Shown: positions 14,502 to 22,141 of the stretch, in pieces | Position numbering within the stretch: the stretch's first letter is position 1 | Layout: every line of letters begins with the position of its first letter | Assembly (NCBI GenBank): GCA_003523945.1 | Contig: DOFS01000466.1 | Location: 1 to 29,825, forward strand | Direction: 5' to 3' | Length of the DNA: 29,825 nucleotides | Source: Nitrospiraceae bacterium | GTDB taxonomy: Bacteria; Nitrospirota; Nitrospiria; Nitrospirales; UBA8639 | Program-made: the position numbers and the translations under genes | Notes under the pieces: model-generated | Databases searched by the model: none | What the model was told of the DNA's origin: nothing | Seen by the model: the letters and a program-made list of their open reading frames with translations, nothing else

Positions 14502-15642
14502 ATCCCATCCCATCGAAGCCTCAGCACTCGAATCTGGCGGTTCCTCTCATTCTGTTTCATCTAAATCCGAAGCGAGCAATCTGGCTCAATTATTTCAAGG
14601 GCCCATTAACATCCGGTCCATTGCCCTGACTGGATTGTTTCTCTATGCCTCCCTCATGGTGATGTATGTGGCGAAAGCCATCATGCTTCCTGTGTTTGTA
14701 GCGTTATTTCTCAATTTGTTGTTAGCTCCTCTCGTGCGGGGTTTTGGGAAAATTGCTATTCCCCCGCCACTTGCGGCCGGGGGAATCCTTTTCGTCTTGA
14801 TCAGTAGCCTGGCCTTTGGAATTGTTCAGCTTTCCACTCCCGCCTCTCTCTGGCTAGACCGGGCTCCGGAAGCCTTGCAACAAGTAGAACGTAAATTTCG
14901 GACCATTAAAAGTTCGGTGCTGGAAATGGGTAAGGCAACCCAAGCCCTCGAGCATGTGGCGAGTCTTTCGGAATCCCGAAAGGCCCCAAAAGTTGAAGTG
15001 AAAACGAATAGCTTGGGGGGGGTACTGATCGGGTGGACCACGGAATTCATTTTAGGTTTGGTCTCAACTCTGATTTTGCTCTATTTTTTCCTGGCCTCCG
15101 GCGATTTATTTTTGGAAAAACTGGTAAAGGTCCTTCCCCGATTTTCGGATAAACGACGAGCGGTGGAAATTGTCCGTGGAATAGAAGGCAATATCTCCAG
15201 TTACCTGGTTACCGTGACCAGTGTGAATGTCGGCCTCGCGCTGGCGACCAGTCTGGCCATGTATCTGCTTGGCATGCCTAACCCATTCTTATGGGGAGCC
15301 ATGGCAGGGACATTGAATTTTATTCCCTACGTTGGAAGCATTCTTGGGTTAGGAGCTGTCACTTTGGCTGCGGCCATTACATTTGAACATTTGACCATGG
15401 TGGCCCTGGTGTCCGGAGCGTATTTGTTTTTGACCGCTTTGGAAGGGAATTTTATTACACCCCATTTATTGGGACGAAAACTTACATTGAATCCCGTGAT
15501 AATACTGGTGAGTGTCTTGTTTTGGGGCTGGTTATGGGGTGCGGTTGGGGCGCTGCTCGCTGTCCCTTTTGTTGCATCACTTAAAATCATATGCGATCAA
15601 ATTGAACCACTCAATTCCATTGGAGAATTTTTAAGTCGTTAG
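14458..15642 (+). CDS. AI-2E family transporter (PerM/YdiK-like)
   Basis: A 394-residue integral membrane protein of the AI-2E transporter/PerM family. Such proteins move small solutes, and some act as sodium/proton antiporters or autoinducer exporters. It has a hydrophilic N-terminus of about 55 residues, hydrophobic helices (VMYVAKAIMLPVFVALFLNL, GGILFVLISSLAFGIVQLS), a long soluble loop and a C-terminal bundle. The C-terminal bundle carries the family motif GTLNFIPYVGSILGLG, then ALEGNFITPHLLGRKLTLNP and AVGALLAVPFVASLKI. The start is uncertain. ATG 14458 has no strong ribosome binding site. ATG 14494 overlaps the end of a possible leader ORF, and only the N-terminal tail is affected. The cargo cannot be told. 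Confidence 0.9.
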   Translation: MMPHPFLIWLHPMRESHPIEASALESGGSSHSVSSKSEASNLAQLFQGPINIRSIALTGLFLYASLMVMYVAKAIMLPVFVALFLNLLLAPLVRGFGKIAIPPPLAAGGILFVLISSLAFGIVQLSTPASLWLDRAPEALQQVERKFRTIKSSVLEMGKATQALEHVASLSESRKAPKVEVKTNSLGGVLIGWTTEFILGLVSTLILLYFFLASGDLFLEKLVKVLPRFSDKRRAVEIVRGIEGNISSYLVTVTSVNVGLALATSLAMYLLGMPNPFLWGAMAGTLNFIPYVGSILGLGAVTLAAAITFEHLTMVALVSGAYLFLTALEGNFITPHLLGRKLTLNPVIILVSVLFWGWLWGAVGALLAVPFVASLKIICDQIEPLNSIGEFLSR

Positions 15643-15679
15643 GTTTACAATGTTCAAAGCAAATGTCCTTTCTGCCTAG

Positions 15680-15708
15680 ATGAGGGCAGGATGATGACTG
15701 TCCCTCAT
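15680..15708 (+). terminator. Hairpin between the transporter and DUF2254 genes
   Basis: ATGAGGG (15680-15686) pairs perfectly with CCCTCAT (15702-15708), extended by CAG/CTG across a one-base bulge. Only TTT follows, so it is a weak intrinsic terminator or a processing or attenuation hairpin. Confidence 0.35.
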
Positions 15709-15731
15709 TTCCGTATCAAGGTGAATGCCTC

Positions 15732-17114
15732 ATGCCGGCTTGGGTATTAAATTGGTTGAATAAACTTCGGTCGAGTCTCTGGCTCATACCCACTTGTATG
15801 GCCATTGCCGCCATCTTTCTTTCCCTGGCCGTGCCGTATCTTGACGCGTTCTACTCTCCCAAGAAAATTGACTCCCTTCAGTGGCTAAGCAATATGGGCC
15901 CGGAAGGAGCGATGACGCTGCTTTCGACCATTGCCGGTTCTATGATTACCATCGCCGGTGTAGTGTTTTCCATCACGATTGTGGCTCTCACCCTGGCTTC
16001 GGGACAATTCGGCCCGCGGCTGCTTGGGAACTTTTTGCGGGATCGAGGTAATCAAATTGTGCTGGGCACGTTTGTGGCGACATTCCTCTATTGTCTCCTC
16101 GTCTTGCGAACTATCCATGTAGATCCCAATGGCTATACTCCTTACTGGGGAACCCTGATGGGCCTCATTTTGGCGGTGTGCAGCCTGGGAGTATTGATCT
16201 ATTTCATGCATCATATTGCGGTTTCCATCCAAGCCCCGAATTTGATCGCGGCAGTATATGAAGAACTGGAAGAAGACCTGACCAGACTTTTTCCCGAGCA
16301 GTTAGGAAAAGAAGAAGAGAAAAAGGAGAACGGGAAGGGCAACAATATTCCCCAATTAATGGACAGAATAGAAAGAGAGGGACTGGAAATCAGAGCTGAA
16401 ATCGGTGGGTATCTTCAGGCCGTTGAAAATAACGCACTCATGGAAATCGCCCGTGCACAAAATTTATTAATATTCCTACATTATCGGCCAGGCCATTTTA
16501 TCAGCAAAGGAGCGTCCCTGGCCAAAATCGTGGCCCTTGGTCCAATGGCAGATTTCCTATCTCAACAGATTAATAAGCAGATGATTTGTGGAGCCCACCG
16601 AACCCAGGAACAGGATATTGAGTTTTCGGTACTGCAACTTGTTGAAGTAGCGGTACGGGCTCTTTCACCTGGAATAAATGATCCGTTCACGTGCATCAAT
16701 TGTATTGACCACCTCAGTGCGATTTTATGCCAGCTTTGTCAACGAAAATTTCCTTCTCCCTACCGGTATGACAGTGAAGGGGTCCTTCGGGTGATTGCTC
16801 CCCCTGTCACCTTCGAAGGCGTGTTAAATGCGGCTTTTAATCAAATCCGACAACACGGAAAAGAAAATGTGGCAATTCTTATCTGTCTGTTGGAGGGCCT
16901 AGGACGTATTGGAGAAACGGTGAAACGTAATGAGGACCGTGAGGCTATCCGTCGCCATGTGGACATGCTTCAACGAGGGAGCCGGGAATCCATCCAGGAA
17001 ATACATGATTTGGAGGCAGTCGAGGATCGGTGTCGCCAGGTCATGGCCATGTTAAGTAATGGAGAAAACCGGAGCTCTCTTTTGATGGACAAAATGTCGA
17101 ATATCCTTCCCTAA
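15732..17114 (+). CDS. DUF2254 family membrane protein
   Basis: A 460-residue predicted membrane protein of the DUF2254 family, whose function is not established. The N-terminal part has about four membrane segments, including LWLIPTCMAIAAIFLSLAV. The family core ISTIAGSMITIAGVVFSITI-like stretch is followed by LASGQFGPRLLGNFLRDRG, QIVLGTFVATFLYCLLVLR and LILAVCSLGVLIYFMHHIA. The remaining 270 residues are soluble and cytoplasmic-like, including LVEVAVRALSPGINDPFTC, which is also typical of the family. AAGGTGA lies upstream of the ATG. It follows the transporter by 89 nt with a hairpin between. It may be an envelope or ion-related protein; no catalytic residues are recognisable. Confidence 0.87.
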   Translation: MPAWVLNWLNKLRSSLWLIPTCMAIAAIFLSLAVPYLDAFYSPKKIDSLQWLSNMGPEGAMTLLSTIAGSMITIAGVVFSITIVALTLASGQFGPRLLGNFLRDRGNQIVLGTFVATFLYCLLVLRTIHVDPNGYTPYWGTLMGLILAVCSLGVLIYFMHHIAVSIQAPNLIAAVYEELEEDLTRLFPEQLGKEEEKKENGKGNNIPQLMDRIEREGLEIRAEIGGYLQAVENNALMEIARAQNLLIFLHYRPGHFISKGASLAKIVALGPMADFLSQQINKQMICGAHRTQEQDIEFSVLQLVEVAVRALSPGINDPFTCINCIDHLSAILCQLCQRKFPSPYRYDSEGVLRVIAPPVTFEGVLNAAFNQIRQHGKENVAILICLLEGLGRIGETVKRNEDREAIRRHVDMLQRGSRESIQEIHDLEAVEDRCRQVMAMLSNGENRSSLLMDKMSNILP

Positions 17115-17460
17115 CGGTGTCTTTCACGCCTGATCACGGGACCGTTTTTGGTCTCTGTCAAAAAAGCTGTTCGACTCATTCTTTTATCCATAAAAACCCT
17201 CCGAATCGCAGGCATGGTCTGTCGGTAGGGTTTAATTCATTGCCTGGAAAGTTCCCCGCCCGGTCACACAGACCATGACTTTCCCGATGACCTTCGAACT
17301 GTTGCTGCGTTTCGACTTTTCAAGGAGGGCAATGAATTTTTTGTACATTGCCTAAGGAACCGCTAAAAGTGGTAAATGAGCTCTATTGGAAAAATGTCTT
17401 TTATATCGAAAACAGGGGAATGATCAGATCCTTCATAAAGATAAACCGAAAAGGAAGATT
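17115..17460. other. Intergenic region upstream of the PRC-barrel operon
   Basis: About 345 nt with no supported gene. The AT-rich part (17320-17460) probably carries the promoter of the PRC-barrel/DUF3618-like/lipoprotein set, but no clear -35/-10 pair stands out. A GGAAC element at about 17356 could belong to an ECF-type promoter; I could not find a matching -10 element. Confidence 0.4.
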
Positions 17461-18228
17461 ATGTTGAAAACGTTGTTGGAAATGCGAGGCTATCAATTGC
17501 GAGCCATCGATAAAGACCTCGGTAGCGTGGACGATTTTTATTTCGACGACCGGTTGTGGAGAATCCGGTATCTGGTGGCAGATACAGGAACCTGGCTCCC
17601 CGGAAGAACTGTGCTTATTGGGCAGGAAGCCCTTGAACGGTCTGATGGGGAAGACCAGGTCTTTCCCGTGACGCTGACTTTCGCAGAAATCGAAGATAGT
17701 CCGGGTATAGAAACCGACCTGCCATTTTCTCTTCAAAAAGAAAAAGAATTACGCCTGTTTTTCAAATGGAGAGAATATTGGGACGATGATATCTTCATCC
17801 AGCCTGGCGGCTTCACACCGATGAGTGTCCCTGGTGGGGAAGCCATGGAACAGTCGCTCAAGGAAGGAATGAATGCATCCGGCAAATTGAGTGGAAACCC
17901 GCATTTGCGGTCCGCCAATGAGGTTCAAGGTTATTACATCGGGGCCCGGGACGGAGAGATCGGCCATGTGGATGATTTTATCGTGGAGGATTCATCATGG
18001 GAAATTCGATATTTAGTTGTCGATACTCAAAATTGGTTGCCGGGGAAAAAGGTCCTCATTTCTCGAAATTGGGTCAGTTCTATAGATTGGAATAAGCAAA
18101 CGGTTCGGGTGGACATGAATCGGGATACGATTGAAAAAAGTCCTGAGTATGACCCCAATAAGCCCGTCAATAGAGAGTATGAAGTCAGGATGTATGATTA
18201 TTACGGGAAGCCTCACGACTGGGAGTGA
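17461..18228 (+). CDS. Tandem PRC-barrel domain protein
   Basis: A 255-residue soluble protein built from two PRC-barrel repeats. Repeat one reads GYQLRAIDKDLGSVDDFYF ... WRIRYLVADTGTWLPGRTVL. Repeat two reads GYYIGARDGEIGHVDDFIV ... WEIRYLVVDTQNWLPGKKVL. The linker holds a short acidic/aromatic stretch (FFKWREYWDDD). The duplication is ancient enough to have diverged but keeps the core RYLVxDTxxWLPG. I chose the ATG at 17461 because AAAAGGAAG lies just upstream and the first repeat starts directly after it; the frame extends to 17386. There is no signal peptide. It leads a set of three closely spaced genes ending at a terminator. Its role is unknown, probably stress related. Confidence 0.85.
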   Translation: MLKTLLEMRGYQLRAIDKDLGSVDDFYFDDRLWRIRYLVADTGTWLPGRTVLIGQEALERSDGEDQVFPVTLTFAEIEDSPGIETDLPFSLQKEKELRLFFKWREYWDDDIFIQPGGFTPMSVPGGEAMEQSLKEGMNASGKLSGNPHLRSANEVQGYYIGARDGEIGHVDDFIVEDSSWEIRYLVVDTQNWLPGKKVLISRNWVSSIDWNKQTVRVDMNRDTIEKSPEYDPNKPVNREYEVRMYDYYGKPHDWE

Positions 18229-18274
18229 TTGGAAAACAGGAGACCGGAAGGCCTATAACGAATGGAGCATTCTA

Positions 18275-18847
18275 ATGTTGAACTCACTTTCAAATAATCC
18301 GATTCCTACCGTACTCGTTGGATTGGGATTGTACTGGCTATGGAAAGATTCTCCGGAGGGTTTTCAAGTTCCACGGAAATCCTATGAGGATGGATCCTCT
18401 CGTTGGCGCAATCACGAAATTGCCAATCCTTCCATGGAAGACGTCAAAGACACATTGCAAACTGCGAAGGATACGGTTGAAGGCCATTTAACGGAGCTGA
18501 AGGACCAAGCAAGTCAACAGGCTCAAGAGTGGCAGAGGGAAACGGGGCAAAAAATTCAAGATGTGAAGGGATATTTTAAAGAAAAAGGAACCGTCGCGCG
18601 AGGAGAATTCAGGCACCTTTTGGATAGCAATCCCCTCGCTGTGGGTGCGGTAATGGTGGCCCTAGGCGCGGTGGTCGCAGCCGCGATACCCGGAAGTCGA
18701 AAAGAGGACGAATGGATGGGGGATTCGCGGGATAAAATGATGGATGCTGTAAAAACGACAGTTCGGACGACGGCAGAGGATGTAGCGCAGAATGCCGGAC
18801 AGGTTGCGGAGAAGGTGTTTCAGAAAGAAGAGTCTACCACCCCATAA
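18275..18847 (+). CDS. DUF3618-like envelope protein (two hydrophobic segments), short paralogue
   Basis: A 190-residue protein with a hydrophobic segment near the N-terminus (NNPIPTVLVGLGLYWLW), a long charged helical middle region (VKDTLQTAKDTVEGHLTELK and on) and a second hydrophobic segment (NPLAVGAVMVALGAVVAAAI). After it comes KEDEWMGDSRDKMMDAVKTT. The same order and wording recur in the longer DUF3618 protein at 27387-28256 (NNPIPATMVGLGLLWIF; NPLAIGAMTLAIGTAIGLSL; KEDQWLGETRDRLFEEAKET), so the two are paralogues. This copy lacks the N-terminal DUF3618 helix. I chose the ATG at 18275, with TGGAG upstream; the open frame runs back into the previous gene. It probably associates with the membrane as a stress protein. 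Confidence 0.78.
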   Translation: MLNSLSNNPIPTVLVGLGLYWLWKDSPEGFQVPRKSYEDGSSRWRNHEIANPSMEDVKDTLQTAKDTVEGHLTELKDQASQQAQEWQRETGQKIQDVKGYFKEKGTVARGEFRHLLDSNPLAVGAVMVALGAVVAAAIPGSRKEDEWMGDSRDKMMDAVKTTVRTTAEDVAQNAGQVAEKVFQKEESTTP

Positions 18848-18892
18848 TGTCAAATCCCTCAAAATTTTCGTAATCTAAAAGAAAGGAAAAAT

Positions 18893-19075
18893 ATGAATTG
18901 TGATGTCAAAAGGGTTTTGGTGCTTTTATGTTTTACAGGATCCCTACTCGGGGTCATGGCCTGTGAACAAGAGGGTCCAGCTGAACGAGCAGGCGAACGG
19001 GTGGATGAATCAATGGAGAAAGCGGGGGAAAAAATGGAGGAGGCAGGAGAAAATATACAGGATTCTGCCAATTAA
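18893..19075 (+). CDS. Small lipoprotein with charged amphipathic repeat
   Basis: A 60-residue protein with a signal sequence and a good lipobox (LLGVMAC, Cys24). A charged helix made of a repeating AGExxxE pattern follows (AGERVDESMEKAGEKMEEAG). This is a tiny lipoprotein of the entericidin-like or YtxH-like style; I cannot name the family. AAAGGA precedes the ATG. The gene is 45 nt after the DUF3618-like gene and is followed by a terminator 13 nt after the stop, so it closes a three-gene set. The 11-residue periodicity could pack along the membrane or peptidoglycan, which is inference. Confidence 0.75.
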   Translation: MNCDVKRVLVLLCFTGSLLGVMACEQEGPAERAGERVDESMEKAGEKMEEAGENIQDSAN

Positions 19076-19088
19076 GCCTCTCATTTTT

Positions 19089-19113
19089 TGGAGAGCTGAG
19101 GTTCTCCATTTTT
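19089..19113 (+). terminator. Rho-independent terminator after the small lipoprotein
   Basis: TGGAGA (19089-19094) pairs perfectly with TCTCCA (19103-19108) across an eight-base loop, followed by five T (19109-19113). It lies 13 nt after the lipoprotein stop codon. Confidence 0.6.
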
Positions 19114-19264
19114 CCTGGTCACAAAGAAGTTCTGTCCATTGTATGTAAGGGCTTGAAAAGGCAACACTGAAGAAGATGTGATGAGCGGCGTTAGGAGAAA
19201 GGGTTTATCCACAAAGTTTACTGATGGAAAGTCTTCGAGCTTACTCTTACAGAAGGGAGACAAT

Positions 19265-19423
19265 ATGCCCACAGCCAATGCAAAAAAATGTGCCCATCCT
19301 GGCTGTACCTGTGAAGCCAAGCCGGGAAAAGAATTTTGTTCCGAAAATTGCTCATCTTCTCAACCTTCGAAAGGTGGCAAATGCCAATGCGGCCATTCAG
19401 GATGTGAAAAAGGAGATGAGTAG
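19265..19423 (+). CDS. Bacterial metallothionein
   Basis: A 52-residue cysteine-rich metal-binding protein. It has eight cysteines (KKCAHPGCTCEA, EFCSENC, GKCQCGHSGC) and two histidines, in the pattern of bacterial SmtA/BmtA-type metallothioneins that bind zinc or cadmium. The length matches the family (about 50-57). I chose the ATG at 19265 because AGGGAG lies directly upstream; the frame extends to 19178 with text unlike the family. It is flanked by the lipoprotein terminator and a secreted protein gene. I found no SmtB-type repressor gene in the window. Confidence 0.88.
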   Translation: MPTANAKKCAHPGCTCEAKPGKEFCSENCSSSQPSKGGKCQCGHSGCEKGDE

Positions 19424-19558
19424 GAAGGACGGATGTTCCCGAAGAAGAAGACCCCCACACTAAAAATTAATTTGATCGTCACCATGTGGCATAGGGTTTC
19501 AGATAGGACAATTGATAAGGCTCATGTTCACGTTGAATAATTTCAAAGGGAGGGGAGC

Positions 19559-19951
19559 ATGGTAATTTTAAAGCACGTAAATCGGTGGTTATGTCATCCA
19601 ATGAAGATGATGATAATTGGAGGTTTGCTTATCGTCCCGGGAATCTCATTTGGTAGCGATCTTTCAGGGCACATTCCACAAGATGGTGATTCGACAACAA
19701 CACAAACACAGAACGATCCTCAATTAGATGCAGGTCATCGATATATTGAAGGAACAGTTGAGGAAATTAATGAAAATACGCTACGGGTGGATGCGGGCGA
19801 GGCTGGTGGGATGTCCCCTCGGTATCTGAATTTGGATAATTCCCAAGGGAAAGACAGTTTTGAAGTTGGAGACATGGTTCAAATCGAAGTCAATGCTCAA
19901 AACAAGGTGGTAAGGTTTCAACCCAGAAACAAGGATGGCGACAAACACTAA
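19559..19951 (+). CDS. Exported OB-like small protein (DUF5666-like)
   Basis: A 130-residue protein with a hydrophobic N-terminal signal (MKMMIIGGLLIVPGISFGS) and a linker rich in Thr/Gln. One compact beta domain follows, reading RYIEGTVEEINENTLRVDAG ... VGDMVQIEVNAQNKVVRFQP. The domain pattern (GTVEEI ... L.VD ... F..GD.V ...) matches each half of the secreted protein at 25337-25942, so they share a module. GGGAGGGGAG precedes the ATG at 19559. The family assignment is by pattern only; the role is unknown, presumably periplasmic. Confidence 0.65.
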   Translation: MVILKHVNRWLCHPMKMMIIGGLLIVPGISFGSDLSGHIPQDGDSTTTQTQNDPQLDAGHRYIEGTVEEINENTLRVDAGEAGGMSPRYLNLDNSQGKDSFEVGDMVQIEVNAQNKVVRFQPRNKDGDKH

Positions 19952-20074
19952 TTGGCATCCCTGGGCTGTAACATCAAGAGAACAATTTCAAGCAAGGTGA
20001 ATATAAAAAGGAAAATCTTCGCCGGTGAATCATCCATTTCGACCCTTCCTGAAGGGAATAAAGGAGAATGACGT

Positions 20075-20239
20075 ATGTTAAGTTGGGCCATTACATTTTT
20101 GATCATCGCTCTCATTGCAGGAGTGGTCGGGTTAACTGGCGTGGCGGGTACAGCGACCAACATTGCCTGGGTGCTGTTTGTGGTGTTTCTCATTATTTTT
20201 GCATTGAGTTTTATTACAGGGAAAAGACCTCCGGCATAG
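20075..20239 (+). CDS. DUF1328 family small membrane protein (YtjA-like)
   Basis: A 54-residue protein made almost wholly of two hydrophobic segments ([19 protein letters not shown] and [20 protein letters not shown]), ending GKRPPA. This is the DUF1328/YtjA pattern, widespread in Gram-negative bacteria and often stress induced; function unknown. The ATG at 20075 has AAGGAG 8 nt upstream, and the frame is closed by TAG at 20237-20239. A longer open frame overlaps it out of phase from 20068 and is spurious. Confidence 0.9.
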   Translation: MLSWAITFLIIALIAGVVGLTGVAGTATNIAWVLFVVFLIIFALSFITGKRPPA

Positions 20240-21075
20240 ATAGCAGACCGGTGGGAATGCAAACTGCTGATTCATGGACTGGAAAGAAGATGTCGGCCAC
20301 ATATGGTGAAGGTGTCTGCGATGAGCGGTGGTACCTTGTCATGCTAGTGAGACCCTAAAAGGTTTAGCCGGACAAGGTGCTTGGTTAATCAAACACACGC
20401 TCAGGCCTGATCCAGGCTTTCTTCCCATGAAATGGCTTCCCCAAAACTCCTCATTTTTTGCAAGTGAAACGAATCCCCGAAAGGTAAAGGGGGGATGAGG
20501 GACCTGGTGTGATTGAGATCATTACCCCGGACGAAACCTTTCGGAGCACAATGGTTCCCATAATGCCGGGACCAACTATGAACCATCCATTCCGGGACAT
20601 AGACATGATGTTTCTTCACTGGTGAAGGAACATTCTCCGGAGGTCATTTTCCGGCTTTAGCCGTTGCTGATCCAAATAGGCAACTCTCTCAAGAGAGCTG
20701 GTTCCATCGTCTATGCCGTAAAAATTATTGTTAGCAGTGAAACATCCAATCGACCAGTAAAGGTTGTTATTCATCATCAACAGGCGTATCAGGTGAAAAC
20801 TCCCTCAGTTTGCTCCGGTGACGGATCGATTTGAAAAGGTCATCCGTGGCACGTTCCGGGAGGAGATATCCCAAAAAGGCTATGAACATTTTGAGAATCG
20901 ATTTTGGTGAACATGGGAAAGATTGGGAAGATTGGTTTACAGCAGCAAGAGAAATATAAAAAATTTTACAGGCAGCACGCCCACCAAAGGTCAAGGAAAA
21001 CCATCCGGCAGCCTGTCTTAAGGGCGGAAGAAGAAAACACCAGATTTCAATATTAATATTTCTGCCCGGATATGC
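20240..21075. other. Gene-poor region between the DUF1328 gene and ku
   Basis: About 835 nt, the longest stretch without a recognised gene. Minus-strand open frames at 20401-20619 (GTG start, 72 codons) and 20767-21156 (129 codons, overlapping the ku start) have no domains I recognise. A plus-strand frame without a start near 20800-20900 (TDRFEKVIRGTFREEISQKG) has protein-like composition. A hairpin CTCTC-aa-GAGAG lies near 20685. The region may hold decayed genes or an unrecognised RNA; nothing can be firmly called. The ku promoter should lie at its right end. Confidence 0.4.
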
Positions 21076-21951
21076 ATGGGATTCAGCCATATGACCAGGC
21101 CAATTTGGAAAGGACACATTACCTTTGGACTCGTGACAATTCCTGTCATCGTTCATTCAGCAGAAAAACAATTCGATTTACATTTTCGTCTCTTAGATAG
21201 TCGAAACCATGCCAGGGTTCGGTATGAACGAGTGAATGAGGAAACCGGGGAAGAAGTTTCATGGCAGGATGTGGTGAAGGGGTTTGAGTATGAAGAGGGG
21301 AAATATGTCGTACTCAAGGATGAAGACTTCGAAAAAGTGGCAATTGAAGTCAATAATTCAGTGGAAATTGAAAGTTTCGTTGATGGAAAACAGATAGACT
21401 ATGTCTATTTCGACAAACCCTATTATCTTGTCCCCGACAAAAAGGGGGAAAAGGGCTATGTTTTGCTACGGGAAGTCCTTCAGCGCACGGGAAAAGTAGG
21501 GATTGCGAAAGTGGTCATTCGGACCCGCCAGTATCTTGCGGCCTTGTTGCCCCAATCAAATGTCCTCGTTCTTGAACTTCTTCGGTTTCATCAGGAAATT
21601 CGTGGCACAGCCGAACTGGAGGTTCCTGAAGGAAGTGTGAATTCGTATAAAATCTCCCAGAAGGAACTCCTGTTGGCTCAACAACTCGTAGAATCCATGA
21701 CTACTAAATGGGAGCCGAAAAGATATCATGATGAGTATCGTGACGCCCTGATGAAATGGATTGAAAAAAAATCTAAGAATGCCCGTTCCCGGACATCATC
21801 ACAATCCGCTACCCGGGACAAAAAATCCGGGACGGGAAAAGTTATCGACATGATGGGATTGTTAAAGAAAAGTGTTCAACAAACTCATTCATCCACCGGA
21901 GCCAAAAAACGCAAATCCGCCCACACCCGTAAATCCCGGAAAGCCAGTTAA
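21076..21951 (+). CDS. ku: Ku protein (non-homologous end joining)
   Basis: A 291-residue bacterial Ku homologue. Ku homodimers encircle DNA double-strand ends and recruit LigD. The family start (RPIWKGHITFGLVTIPVIVH) and core text are present: FDLHFRLLDSRNHARVRYER, IDYVYFDKPYYLVPDKKGEK and VVIRTRQYLAALLP. The C-terminus is lysine-rich (GAKKRKSAHTRKSRKA), as in Ku proteins whose tail binds DNA. Two starts are possible, ATG 21076 or ATG 21091, and the latter is nearer the conserved domain; neither has a strong ribosome binding site. The ligD gene follows on the same strand 190 nt later. There is only one Ku in the window. Confidence 0.95.
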   Translation: MGFSHMTRPIWKGHITFGLVTIPVIVHSAEKQFDLHFRLLDSRNHARVRYERVNEETGEEVSWQDVVKGFEYEEGKYVVLKDEDFEKVAIEVNNSVEIESFVDGKQIDYVYFDKPYYLVPDKKGEKGYVLLREVLQRTGKVGIAKVVIRTRQYLAALLPQSNVLVLELLRFHQEIRGTAELEVPEGSVNSYKISQKELLLAQQLVESMTTKWEPKRYHDEYRDALMKWIEKKSKNARSRTSSQSATRDKKSGTGKVIDMMGLLKKSVQQTHSSTGAKKRKSAHTRKSRKAS

Positions 21952-22081
21952 GAGTATGAGGGCAGCGCCAACCCTCCTGTCTCAATAATTCAACGATGCC
22001 TTTCTTAGATAGGCGAGGTGAAACAGCCTTGTCTTACTTTTGGCAGGAAGCGGGGTTTATGACGCTTTTCAGTTTCTCCCC

Positions 22082-22115
22082 ACCAATTCAATGGTTCTTC
22101 AATGGTTCAATTGGT
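22082..22115. repeat. Tandem 11-bp repeat inside an inverted repeat upstream of ligD
   Basis: TTCAATGGTTC occurs twice back to back at 22087-22097 and 22098-22108. The arms ACCAATT (22082-22088) and AATTGGT (22109-22115) form a perfect inverted repeat around it. It lies 26 nt before the ligD start and looks like a possible regulator-binding site. Confidence 0.5.
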
Positions 22116-22141
22116 AATGCCTGCCACGGGGTCTTGCACTC

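Noticed and set aside
20767..21156. A 129-codon minus-strand frame overlapping the ku start
   Set aside because: It overlaps ku by about 80 nt, lacks a ribosome binding site and has no recognisable domain; only its last 40 residues look protein-like.
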